NCBI GenBank assembly: GCA_037127255.1
Contig: JBANSL010000013.1
Location: 28,243,688 to 28,307,687, forward strand
DNA length: 64,000 nucleotides
Direction of reading: 5' to 3'
Origin: Persicaria tinctoria
Lineage: Eukaryota; Streptophyta; Magnoliopsida; Caryophyllales; Polygonaceae
This document shows positions 54,205-64,000 of this stretch, piece by piece. Every line of letters begins with the position of its first letter. Position 1 is the stretch's first letter. The notes beneath the pieces are model-generated. The model ran no database searches and was not told where the DNA came from. It saw only the letters and a program-made list of their open reading frames with translations. The translations under genes were made by a program, and so were the position numbers.

Positions 54205-57200
54205 ACCAAAAACCCAACATGGAGAGAAGGCTATCTGTTTGCCTCCTCTTCTTCTTTGCTTTGCTCTCTGTAGACGTATTTGTGGTGTTGTTTTTTTTTT
54301 CTGCAGCTTTTTCCTTTGCTTTGTGCATAGTGTGCTTTGTTGCCTAAGCTATTCTTTTCTTTCTGATGGTGTGTTTGTATGGCTTTTGAGGGTGGCTTGT
54401 TCTTTCTTGTTTTCCTTTGTGCAATATTACTCTCTTTCCTTTTTCTTTCAGAGAATACACAGTTGCTTTTTATTGCCCTTCGTATCATTTGTTTATTTAT
54501 TTTGTTGATAAACTTTGGCAGCCACATTCGGGTTGGGGTTTTAGGCCTTTATTGTGTGATTGTATTGGGCCATCATCATAATTGAAAAGCCCATGTGGAT
54601 TTTTTCTTATAACTCACTAACTCAACCCTGTTTTACTTTTGCAGATTGAATAACGAGCTGAGCTAAGCTGGATTCCGAGAAACTCGCCACCCAAGTGACT
54701 AGCTTTGTGATCTCGGCAACTTGCTTTTTTTTAATTTTTTTTCAAGTGTAAGCTCAACTATTGTATTAAATTTGTATACTTTAGTTTATGAGCTTGTAAT
54801 ACGCTAGAATGATGTATTTGATACATAACACATTTCAAGCGCTCTTTACTTGTTTGTAATCATTGTCACCAAACTTGCTCTCACATATGATATACGAACT
54901 ATCACGTGAAGTCTTTCACGAAAATAATCCCACAAGCGTATAAGGTAACATTTTAATAAAGGATGAATTTTTACACCCAAACACTATCATATTGGAGAAG
55001 AGTTATGTTACCACATGGAGATTTAGATATTTACCTTTTAGGATTTATCTTTCTTTTATCAAGAATTATATCTTTAGGATTAGATAGATGTTTCTTTCCT
55101 TGGATAGCAAGGAGTTAGGCCTATAAATTAAGCCCCTGGGGATGATTTCTATTCATTCAATGCTGGAGCTACTTTTCCACATACAATTTAGGTTCTCAAA
55201 GGTTTTAGGGTTTTGGCGCTTTAGAGAAAGTTGGAGTGACAGAATTGTAAAGACTTTGAATTTAGTTAATGCAAGTTTCTTTTTCATCAATGATGTCTTC
55301 GGTTGCTAGGATGAGGCGTGAGGGGTCCACCTATTTCTAGGATCGGGGTGAGCCCGACGATAGCCATGCATGCTTGAGGTAAAGATTCGATATTTATTAT
55401 GTTTTGACCATCCACTATCTTTATTATGTTTATTACCTAATTAATAGAGATTCAGGTTAACAACTTGGATTATAAACATAAAATGGATAGATACAATTAG
55501 GGTTACTTGAAAGAGTTGTCTAATTATTGGAAAAGGCGAAAGCTTGATCCTTTGATGTGATTTGCATGATTATCTATATTTATCTTGCCTTATGCATGTT
55601 TGGTTATCATTGTTGGAAATCCTGGTCTTGGAAGTTTTTAGTTTAAATTGTTTACAATATGAAATCTGTCAACCTAGTTACTTTCTGTTCACGCTTCGTT
55701 TCCATCCTTTCACTCTTCGACCATCTTTGCCGACATCAATACTTTTCTGCAGGACTACTCGACATCGACTAGACTAGTTGACGTCAACTACTAATACTCG
55801 ATACCGAGTGCTCCACTCGAGATCGATTGTCGTTTTTGTCTCTGCTGGTACTCGAGAAGAACAGATCTACTCGACGTCGAGTACTGTACTCGACATCAAC
55901 TACTCCTGTTTCCTTCTTCTACTGTGTTTGCTCGAGATCGATTGTACCGACCCCTGTCAACTACAAACTGGTCGAGGTCGAATACTTCTGGAGTCGACTT
56001 CTGGACGTGAATCATCCGCTATCCGAGATCCGCCAAGCCGCTTCCTCGTGGATCGATCCCGACTGCCTTCTACTACAACAGGAGGGTGTCTTGAACATTA
56101 TTTGCTCGGAACGGAATTGGTTTGCTTATTTTCTTTATATTCTATTTGCAATCTCGATTTCAATATACATCACATAAAGATATATCATACAATTTTGTTT
56201 GATAATTCACTAATGTTTTAAATAATTTGGAGTAATGAAACCAAATATTGAAATAAAGTGACCTAAAACACTCTCAATTGAGAGTCTTTCGGCTTGCCGC
56301 CGCCGCCGCCAATCCACCATGGCCTTCCATGGCTTCTCTTGCTCCCGGTTACCGCTGCCTTGGCCACTGCCTCACCGGCCTTCCTCCTGCTCCCGTTTCC
56401 ATCCTCCATGGTCCGTTGTCTCCCATCGTGGCTTGCCTCCATTCATCGCCTGATGCTTCTCCTTGCTAACGCCCACCGCCTCGCCGCCTCGCCACCCTGC
56501 CGCCTCGCCACCTCACCGCCTCTCCGTAGCCTTGGTCCCCATCCCCTGCCTACGCGATCCTCTCCCCGTCAGCCTTAGCTCCGCCCACTGGCGCCGCCGA
56601 CCTTCACCATATTGGATTATTGGCTTGATACCGCCGATGTTAAGCGTTGTTCCAACGCCTCTCCTGACCACCTTTGTTTCCAACCTACTACACCTCCTTT
56701 CGCTTGATTTCACCTTGCTTCCGGACCCTCCTTCGTGGTCGCCCTTGGCTCTTGCCTCGGCTCCGTCCTTGGTTCTCGGCAGCTTCATCGGCTCCCCTTA
56801 GCGGTCCTTGTTCAGGCTTTGTTATTACGCCTTCTTAGGGTTTCTCTTTTCCAGTTTGTCCTTCCTTTCCTGTGCCTTTGGATTGTTGTTTCGATTTCTT
56901 GCTTTGTCTCGTCTCAATCGCCTCTATTTAGACTATCTAGTAGTCGCTTACGATTTCGTTATCGTCCTTGAGGGGTTGAGACGGTGCGGGGGTTTTTTTT
57001 TATTGAGCAATGGTTTGGCTTGGGTTTGGTTTTGCGGCCTGGTGTGCTGTGTTGTTCTTGTTGTGTGCATGCCTCATGTGTAGGGGTGTGCAGAAAAACC
57101 CGAAACTGAAAACACGACACGAGAACACGATACGAAAAAACCCGAAACCGAAAAAACACGACACGAAAATGACACGAACCGAGAAAACACGGTTGTAAAC

Positions 57201-58063
57201 GGTTCGTGTTCGGGTCGGGGAATTCGCCTTGTCGGATACCCGACACGAACCGTTTAATTTTTTAAAAAAAAAAATTAGGTTGGGTAGTATAATACTAGTA
57301 GTAATAGAATCCTATATGTACCAATAAACTTCACTAGCCCAACTGGTTTGAAGTAAGCGCATCCTGTTAGCCCTTCCAAACAAGCCCGGGTTCGAAACCC
57401 TGTGGCTCCAATTTTTTTTTCCACCAAAAAGCTAGACAACCTCCTTCCTAACCCTATATATCTAATTTTTTTTGGCAGACAGCCTCCTTCCTAACCCTAT
57501 GTAATTTTTTTTATAGCACAGAGACGCTCGCAGCCTCGCAACCTCCCACAGACAGAGACGAGACGACAGGCAGACAAAGCGCGGTTGTTGACGTTGTTAA
57601 TTCGAATGGTCACAAATCTCAGCATCTCTCAGTCTCTCCTCTCAAATCCTTACAAATCTCACCGTTCGGCCCTCTCGAGTCTAAAAATCAGCAGATCTAA
57701 ATGATTTTTCGAAGCTCTCCCCTCTCAAGAACATGGTAATTAAGTCCTATTTTTTTCGAATCGATTTGCTTTGGTGCTACACAGTACACACATATTCATT
57801 TTTCAGAAATTTCGCGAGGTAACCCTGAGGTTTCGCGTAATTCGCATGGTAAACAAGAGTTTCAAATATTTCGTTTGGTAACCCTGAAGTTTCGAAATTT
57901 TTTGTCTCGCACCCAGAAGTTTGATTTTGTCCAAAAATTATGGTTGTAAAGTTTGTGGAGGGTAAGTAGTGTAATATTAACAAAGATTAGGGAGGGTTTT
58001 CACAAATACTAATCTTTTCAACCTTATTGCCCATCAAGAGACGAACAGAAGGAGAAGGACGAA

Positions 58064-58303
58064 TTGCAGAGGCTTTTCGACGGCCAACTAGTGACTCCCG
58101 AGGGGCGGCAACGGTTGAGAGAGAGGTGGCGGCGGCACAGGTGGTGGTCGGAGTTGCTGGCGCAAGTGGTGACAGCGGTGGCGTTCCTCATGCCAAGGCT
58201 CTCACCCGCCGATCTCGTCTGCGCCCTCCACTCGCTCTCCACCGAAATCTCCTGTCTCCCTTCCTCTTCCTCCAATGAAATAGCTCTTCCTCCAATGAAA
58301 TAG
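58064..58303 (+). pseudogene. Captured gene fragment in the left TIR
   Basis: The frame MQRLFDGQLVTPEGRQRLRE continues with a Trp/Arg-rich stretch (RWRRHRWWSELLAQVV) and a hydrophobic end, and looks like genuine protein. I do not recognise the family. A diverged copy, minus strand 58700-58902, has MQRLFDDQLVTPEGRRRLRE. Confidence 0.45.
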
Positions 58304-58739
58304 CTCGTCTTTGATGCGAAAGTGTACATTATTTCCGTCCTCTTCGAAGAGATCTCCCGGAGGCCGGAGTTGATCCATTTACCCGATCTTGTCCAATAGT
58401 TATACTTAAACATGTAACAAGACATTTGAAAAAAAATAAGAACTCCATATTTAACGTTGTTCTCTCAAAACTTCAACACACATGAATGCATCGCAAGTCA
58501 ACTCAATCAACGACCTCAATCCGTCGATTTCGGCCATCTCCACCTGCGTTTGCACTGCTGACGGCAATCTATTCAATCAACGCAATTTGAAATTATGAAT
58601 TTTAGGGTTTGGGTTCAAAAAATTTGGGAGCTTCAAACCATGATTTGAGTTGATTTCACACCCTATATTTAATCCCCTCAATAAGAAGCAAATTGATAAA
58701 TATGATTTTGAAATTTCGGGAAAACCCTATTCATAATTT

Positions 58740-58902
58740 TCGAAGCCTTTAGCCCGGAACCGACCACCACCTGCGCCGAACAGAGCTCAAATCTTATTGA
58801 CTGCGCCGGCAACTCCGGCCACCACATGTGCTTCCGCCGCCCCTCTCTGAGCCGTCGCCGCCCCTCAGGAGTCACCAGTTGGTCGTCGAAAAGCCTCTGC
58901 AA
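58740..58902 (-). pseudogene. Captured gene fragment, copy in the right TIR
   Basis: It is an inverted partner of 58064-58150, with the same LVTPEGR core and then a WWPELPAQ block, diverging after about 45 codons. It is part of the MULE TIR. Confidence 0.45.
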
Positions 58903-59944
58903 TTCGTCTCCCTCCGTCTGCTATCGCGTCCGTTCGTCTCTCGCTTGGCAATAAGGTTGAAAAGCTTAGTATTTGTGAAAAGCCTCCCTAATCTTTGTTA
59001 ATATCACACTACTTACCCTCCACAAACTTTAAAACAACGATTTTTGGACAAAATCAAACTTCTCGGCACGAGACAAAAAATATCAAAACCTCAGGGTTAC
59101 CAGACGAAATATTTGAAACTCTTATTTACCACGCGAATTACGCGAAACCTCAAGGTTACCTCGCAAAATTTCCGTTCATTTTTCTAAAGCTGATTGACTA
59201 CTTGCACATATTCAATCAAAGACGGTAGCTTTGAGTAGTAGCACCAGGTAAGCAGCCACTTGCACAGGTTCAATTTTTTATTTTTTTTGAAGCAGATCTA
59301 CTGCAGCAGTGAACAACACATGAGCACACTACACACGGACATCATAATTTTTTTTATTTTTTTTATTTTTTTTTTTTAAAAAAACCAACTTGGTTCGTGT
59401 TGGGTACCCGGGTATTCGACACGGAACCGAATACCTTAACCGTGTCGGGTACCCGGGTTAAGACTGTTCGGATATGGTTCGGCCATTTTGAGGTTAACGG
59501 TTCCGGGTACCCGACACGATTAACCAGTTCGTGGCGAGTACCCGGTTATGCACACCCCTACTCATGTGAACGGTGTTTGATTTGCTGTATCCGAAGACGT
59601 CGTGGATTTGCGATCGATATCTGATGGGTCTTTAGAGTCCATAATCTGAGATGTCCGCTTGTGTCCACAAAGCTCTCTGTGTGCGTCCTCCGTTAGTTGA
59701 TTGATTTGTTTGTCGTGTTGCTTTTGTTTTACGGTGTAGGATAGCTCGCACTTTTATTTTATTTTCGCACTTTCATTTCTTTCATTTGTTTCTTGTTATT
59801 TCCTTTCTGTCATTTGCTTCGGTTATTTGCTTTGGTTGTACATGATGGTTAGTCCATCTACCGGCTTGTCCGGTCTCTCGGTTTCTCTAGGTTTGTCTAG
59901 AGAACCGAATTCTTATCTTGCTTCAAAAAAAAAATTGGAGTAAT

Positions 59945-60611
59945 ATTTATTTATCGGTTTTTCTATTCTATGCTCAAACACTAAATTGAAAAAGATTCCC
60001 TACAAAAAAAACAAGCGACCCTCAAAATCTAATTAAAAAAAATGCTAAACTAATTAAAATTTTAATTTTTTTTTTATAAATTTAGGGTCTTATCCTATAC
60101 CCTTGAGGTATATGATAAAAAAATCGTTTATCTTATAATATATTATATTTGAGACATTTATTTGTATAAATATAATATTTTTAATACTTGAAATATTTGT
60201 ATATTATTATATTTATAAATATCAATATAATATTATTATTTAGTTTTATTTTATATATTAATATTATAATTTTGTTTTAATAATAATATTTTAATATTTC
60301 ATAAAAGTCTATAAAAATTTCGAGTTTTTAACTCATTAAGTTGATCTAAAACCAAGACAAATTTGATTTGGTTCGATTGATTTAAAACCTGATTTGCTCA
60401 AAATTCAAATGACCTAAACCCAAACCCATTCCAATTAACCCAATTGACAAGTTTAGTTGAAAATCAAATCACCAAATTCACCAAATCAACACATTATTTG
60501 CAAACTGCGAACCTTTCCAAGGCTCCAGAATCACTTTGGACTAGTTTAGTACTCGAGACTAATGAGATAAGTCGTTAATGAGACAAAATCATGTTTTTAA
60601 TAACTCCCTAA
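59945..60611. other. AT-rich unassigned stretch
   Basis: No genes or repeats recognised. The sequence is extremely AT-rich between 60040 and 60320. Confidence 0.6.
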
Positions 60612-60811
60612 GGGCATCTTTAATTGTATTATTGGAGTTAAGTATCATAGCTATTTTTTATAATAAAATACTATAAAAGGTGGGAAACCCAGCTCACCTC
60701 ACATAAATTTTTTGGGTTAATAAAAAATCTGACATAAAAAATCTGATATTTTTTTTTGTTTTTCTTTTAAAAAATTATCTATGATACTTGGAATATCATG
60801 GATAAAAATAG
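60612..60811. mobile_element. Small Tourist-like MITE with TAA duplication
   Basis: 200 bp. The ends GGGCATCTTTAATT and AAAAATAG are weak inverted copies; the inner TIR parts AGTATCATAGCTATTTTTT and AAAAAATTATCTATGATACT match well. TAA flanks both sides (60609-60611 and 60812-60814). Confidence 0.6.
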
Positions 60812-60814
60812 TAA

Positions 60815-61458
60815 TAGAAACTCAACCACATCCATAGAACACAATTCGGTTCCTTAACTTTCATTTTTATTTTTCTCACTATTTAAGAAACTCAACTTAA
60901 TGTTTATCTCAAATTCATACATCTCATTTTATTATAAACTAAATAATATAAAATTAAAAATAGCCCCACCATCTACCTTAAACCTCTCTTTCCTACCCTT
61001 TCACCCATGTCCCCCACCTTCTTCCTTTGAGTTTCCAATGGTTTCTTACCAGTGAAGCCATCACATCATTCCTTACCGAAGTATATCCCTTCTTTATTAT
61101 TTTATTATTAAGTTTCTTATTTTTTTATCTGTTAAACACCCTAATGTGCGTGTTTAAAATTATAAAATTTGTTAAAAATTTGTTTATCCCTAGAGCAACA
61201 ACCTTTCTACTCATGCACCATCGAATCACAAAGGTTGACTTTCGTCTATCCCGCACAACCTACGATTTTCACCTTTTTTTTTTTACAGTAGGCAAATCGT
61301 GGGAGCTGTTGCTAACATAGCAACCTAACTCCCGGTACAACTTTCACCGTAAATTTTGTCTCCTACACTTGTTTATTGTATGCTCTCTTCCGTCTAATTT
61401 ACTAGTAGTATTAATAAAACATTCGTAGAGGTCTTCCCCGAACACTATGTTTGACATT
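60815..61458. other. Unassigned AT-rich stretch
   Basis: Short frames only; no support for genes. Confidence 0.55.
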
Positions 61459-61463
61459 GTTTT

Positions 61464-62350
61464 TGTGAGAATCCGAGAATCCCGAGTCGGGTCGTATCAA
61501 ATCGGGAGTCGTGTCGGGTTTATTTTATTTTTGGTTATAAGGTCGGGATCCACCACTTTACACAAAAGCTTAAGCCAATGTGTAGGGGCTTCTCCCAACC
61601 TTATATTTTGGTTTGTTATATCACCCACAATCAATGTGGGATGGCTATTTATCCCAACACGCCCCCTCAAGTGCAACCCGCCTGGATCGGGTTGACACTT
61701 GAACAATTTTCGGTTTTTGGTTTTTTTTTTTTTACGACGGGGTTCGGCATCTGAATCGCCTGCCCCGAAGCCAGGAAAATCGACTCGACTCAGACCTGCT
61801 CTGATACCATGTGAGAATCCGAGAATCCCGAGTCGGGTCGTATCAAATCGGGAGTCGTGTCGGGTTTATTTTATTTTTGGTTATAAGGTCGGGATCCACC
61901 AATTTACACAAAAGCTTAAGCCAATGTGTAGGGGCTTCTCCCAACCTTATATTTTGGTTTGTTATATCACCTACAATCAATGTGGGATGGCTATTTATCC
62001 CAACACGCCCCCTCAAGTGCAACCCGCTTGGATCGGGTTGACACTTGAACAATTTTCGGTATTTGGTTTTTTTTTTTTACGACGGGGTTCGGCATCTGAA
62101 TCGCCTGCCCCGAAGCCAGGAAAATCGACTCGACTCAGACCTGCTCTGATACCATGTGAGAATCCGAGAATCCCGAGTCGGGTCGTATCAAATCGGGAGT
62201 CGTGTCGGGTTTATTTTATTTTTGGTTATAAGGTCGAGATCCACCACTTTACACAAAAGCTTAAGCCAATGTGTAGGGGCTTCTCCCAACCTTATATTTT
62301 GGTTTGTTATACCACCCACAATCAATGTGGGATGGCTATTTATCCCAACA
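61464..62350 (-). mobile_element. TRIM retrotransposon with three tandem LTRs
   Basis: Three 196-bp LTRs (61464-61659, 61810-62005, 62155-62350) alternate with two internal parts of about 150 bp. The ends are TGTGAGAATCC and TATCCCAACA on the plus strand, and GTTTT flanks the whole (61459-61463 and 62351-62355). On the minus strand each internal part starts with a primer site ATGGTATCAGAGCAGG and ends with a polypurine tract CTTGAGGGGGCG. There is no coding capacity, as usual for TRIMs. The near-identical copies show the array formed recently, by unequal recombination or template switching. Confidence 0.92.
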
Positions 62351-62355
62351 GTTTT

Positions 62356-63326
62356 TGAAAACCTGGTTGGATTAATATTGTATTTTAATTTTAATAAAAA
62401 AATATGTCAAAAATAAAACAACTCGTACTCTTAAACAAATGGAGTAGTTTATTAATGGTTTCTATTTTTTTAAAAGAAGAGTGTATGAATCGATGTACTG
62501 CATGTAGCTTATAGTGGCTATTTTTGTTTTGAAAAAGAAATAATTCAAAATCTCAGACGTCAACCGAAGTATGAGAAAATGAGAGGCTGAAAAAACGGGA
62601 GATGGACTAACCGTCATGATACAATCAAATAAAAGAAAAATATAAAAAAAACCGAATACAAAGGTCGCAATGAAGATGACCAGCGACGAGGCAGACGAAG
62701 GACACCGGGTGAAGACTGCGGATGCCGAGAACATGGGAAAGTCATAGGACATACATGACATCTCGACGCCGGGGAGACAGAGGTAGAAACCCAATATCGA
62801 AAAGGCATCTCCGGGGAAGTGTGGATCAACGACGTTCCCCCCACCTAGATGAGAGATCTTCGAGAATCACGAGCACTTCCACGGTCAACTTGAACAACAG
62901 GGCGCCCAAAACTGCAACTTCATCCAGAAACTAAACGAAGTCGCACCCAATAAAAGACTCCATCCAACTGGAAAAAAAACCCAAGACCAAAGGAAACGGA
63001 TAAAAAGGTTAAAAGAAAGTGATCCAGAGGAGAGGATAGATGATTATAGGACATAATTTAATTATTCTTGTTGGTATAATTTATTCTAGTTGGTAGTAGA
63101 AAATAGAAGTATAGGTTTTTAATAAAGATTAGAAATCTCATTACAACCCACCACCCTTGGGTCCAAAGGAACCCGAACTTGGGCCCCAAGACCAAGAGCC
63201 CGAGCCCAAGGAATAGAGAAGTGAGCAGATGGTTGTGCAGGCCAGAGGCCAAGCAAAATCGACGGAGTTGTGTCATTACTGTGTCCTTGATGATATTTTT
63301 ACCATATACTCCAATAATTCCCTTGA
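62356..63326. other. Unassigned stretch
   Basis: 62640-63000 is GC-richer and has overlapping short frames on both strands, none recognisable. Otherwise AT-rich. Confidence 0.5.
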
Positions 63327-63340
63327 TTCACACACACACA

Positions 63341-63376
<36 letters not shown>

Positions 63377-63450
63377 CACACACACGCACACACGCACACA
63401 TGCTCGCACGCACGCACGCGCACACACACACGCACACACACACACACACA
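63327..63450. repeat. CA/CACG compound microsatellite
   Basis: About 120 bp of mixed (CA)n and (CACG)n. The His/Thr/Arg frames across it are artefacts. Confidence 0.97.
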
Positions 63451-64000
63451 AATCTAAGGTCAATTAGCGAACGATACTGTTTTCAATATTTGTTTCGGTA
63501 AATGTACCCTTCAAGTTTTTATTTTGTTAATTATACTTTTTTTTTCTCTAAGGTCAATTTTGCCCATGTTTTAACAATTTATTCAATCATGTATATTGTA
63601 ACCACAAATTTTTTCCCTTTCACCAAATCTTTTCAATTACAATTTGTGAAATCAAATTATGGTTTCGATCAGTAAAACAATAACTTGTCAATTTGTATCT
63701 ACAAAGATAGTACATATCTATTATTTTAATTATTTTTTTAGGTCGGCAAATTTTTAAAAGATTTTTTTTGGATGAGTCGACGTTTTTTTTTTTTTGAATA
63801 AATCGGTGTTAAGGGGACGGGTTTTATCATGTGGTTACAATAATTGCTTCATATGGATGATTTCATGTAACTCAAAGTCCAGCAGTCAATTGTGGTTACA
63901 ATCTAATAATTCTCTCATTACAGGAATTCACTCATTATAGGAATTCGATGATTAGCCAGGGCTGGTCGATAGATGATGACTATATATTAAAATAAAGTCG
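63451..64000. other. AT-rich right edge of the window
   Basis: No genes or repeats supported beyond T-runs (63760-63800) and two GGAATTC words near 63925-63948. Confidence 0.55.

Larger units (their letters stand above)
48205..54983. mobile_element. Very long insertion with TG...CA ends and CTATC duplication: probable giant solo LTR
   Basis: It starts TGTTGAACAAAAATGC and ends TTTTTACACCCAAACA, with CTATC at 48200-48204 and 54984-54988. These boundaries were found by aligning the split host LTR. No internal repeat of its ends, no primer site and no coding sequence were found. Subtracting two nested MITEs leaves about 4.76 kb. LTRs of 4-6 kb are known in Ogre and related Tat elements, so a solo LTR fits best. 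A large retrotransposon derivative (LARD) with decayed LTRs is the alternative. It contains several families of short tandem repeats and a TATA-like region near 49785-49810. Confidence 0.65.
47518..56173 (+). repeat. Old Athila-type solo LTR, split by a 6.8-kb element
   Basis: The two parts, 47518-48204 and 54989-about 56173, together give about 1.87 kb. They follow the 2004-bp LTR at 20458-22461 in order: 'tgttgagag' start, TCGA palindromes (47960-48130), the 'ataaatta' and 'ggttttagggttttgg' leader-like part, the 'gatgaggcgtgag' block, a second palindrome block (55755-56000) and the 'ttcctcgtggatcgatcc' end. No primer site or polypurine tract adjoins, so it is solo. The ends are decayed and no target duplication was found. 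It is clearly older than the element at 14541. Confidence 0.75.
57805..59174. mobile_element. Pack-MULE-like element with 10-bp duplication TTCATTTTTC
   Basis: TIRs of more than 300 bp begin GAAATTTCGCGAGGTAACC on the left and end in the complement on the right. TTCATTTTTC is at 57795-57804 and 59175-59184. The inner parts of both TIRs contain the same coding-like segment in opposite orientation, so a gene fragment was caught within or beside the TIR. No transposase is present. Confidence 0.85.
57081..59560. mobile_element. Non-autonomous hAT element with 8-bp duplication CTCATGTG
   Basis: It starts TAGGGGTGTGCA and ends TGCACACCCCTA, and CTCATGTG lies on both sides (57073-57080 and 59561-59568). 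Subterminal regions carry many ACCCGACACG/CGTGTCGGGT words, which may be transposase sites. No hAT transposase is encoded. A tRNA-like B-box sequence (GGGTTCGAAACCC, about 57390) lies inside, and a MULE has inserted. Confidence 0.92.
56237..59934 (+). mobile_element. Probable poly(A) retroposon (5'-truncated LINE or SINE-like), split by a hAT element
   Basis: TTGGAGTAAT occurs at 56227-56236 and again at 59935-59944, directly after an A-run (59925-59934). Without the hAT insertion the unit is about 1.2 kb, with a GC-rich first part (56280-56800, Pro/Ser/Leu-rich frames of no known family) and a T-rich 3' part. Target duplication plus poly(A) suggests LINE-mediated insertion. The content was not identified; a processed transcript is possible. 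Confidence 0.5.

Noticed and set aside
56278..57083. Several overlapping Pro/Ser/Leu-rich frames of 60-112 codons
   Set aside because: GC-rich sequence is open in several registers at once; no domain or conserved start, and it lies in a probable retroposon.
58027..58425. Overlapping frames on both strands of the MULE left TIR as separate genes
   Set aside because: Only the frame repeated in the right TIR (core LVTPEGR) has support; the others are shadows.
63327..63450. CRISPR-like array
   Set aside because: A simple dinucleotide/tetranucleotide repeat without spacers; the genome is eukaryotic.
63179..63501. Reading frames rich in His, Thr, Ala and Arg
   Set aside because: They are translations of a CA/CACG microsatellite.

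Overview
The window is nuclear DNA of a flowering plant, most likely a eudicot. It holds one clearly intact host gene, a spliced plant-type eIF2-gamma gene with eight coding exons, inside about 55 kb of nested transposable elements. The elements belong to plant families: a CRM-like Ty3/Gypsy chromovirus, Athila/Tat-type elements primed by tRNA-Asp, an L1-type LINE with a C-terminal RNase H domain, TRIMs, MULE, hAT and PIF/Harbinger elements, and Helitron-type termini. I cannot name the species.

Layout: 1-321 is the end of an Athila-type LTR. 554-8437 is a full-length CRM-like element (LTRs 1170 bp, target duplication CACAT). 9006-10253 is a solo LTR (duplication AAAAT) that splits a small unknown reading frame. 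10754-11550 is a long-TIR element. 13386-26887 is a minus-strand gag-only LTR element (duplication CAAGC). Its 3' LTR is split by a plus-strand, non-autonomous Athila-type gag-protease element at 14541-22461 (duplication TCCGG). 28508-31719 is the eIF2-gamma coding region. 32813-40229 is a nearly full-length but mutated minus-strand LINE. 40440-41040 holds three repeats derived from tRNA-Ile, and 41417-42020 a four-unit tandem repeat. 42660-44479 is a compact LTR element (duplication CCGTC) carrying one long reading frame I do not recognise. 45060-45500 is a minisatellite, and 46255-46520 a broken first exon of a VAMP71-type SNARE. 47518-56173 is an old Athila-type solo LTR, split by a 6.8-kb element at 48205-54983 (duplication CTATC) that reads best as a giant solo LTR; that element is itself hit by a MULE MITE and a PIF/Harbinger MITE. 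56237-59934 is a probable poly(A) retroposon containing a hAT element (57081-59560), which contains a Pack-MULE-like element (57805-59174). 61464-62350 is a TRIM with three LTRs in tandem. A CA/CACG microsatellite lies near the right edge.

The nesting can be read from target-site duplications, which match for nine LTR, MULE and hAT elements; the PIF, LINE and retroposon calls rest on shorter or less regular duplications. The retroelement reading frames all carry stops or frameshifts, except the 313-codon gag-like frame of the minus-strand element (no internal stop) and the single long pol frame of the CRM element, so most copies are not autonomous. The oddest items are the compact LTR element with an unfamiliar, possibly membrane-spanning 388-codon frame; the extra 311-codon frame between LINE ORF1 and ORF2; the TCGA-N2-TCGA palindromes spread through LTRs, coding and non-coding parts of the Athila-type family; and the giant solo LTR with repeated CCTACGTA...ACGTAGTTC units. 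Divergences and ages are by-eye estimates; no database search was possible.
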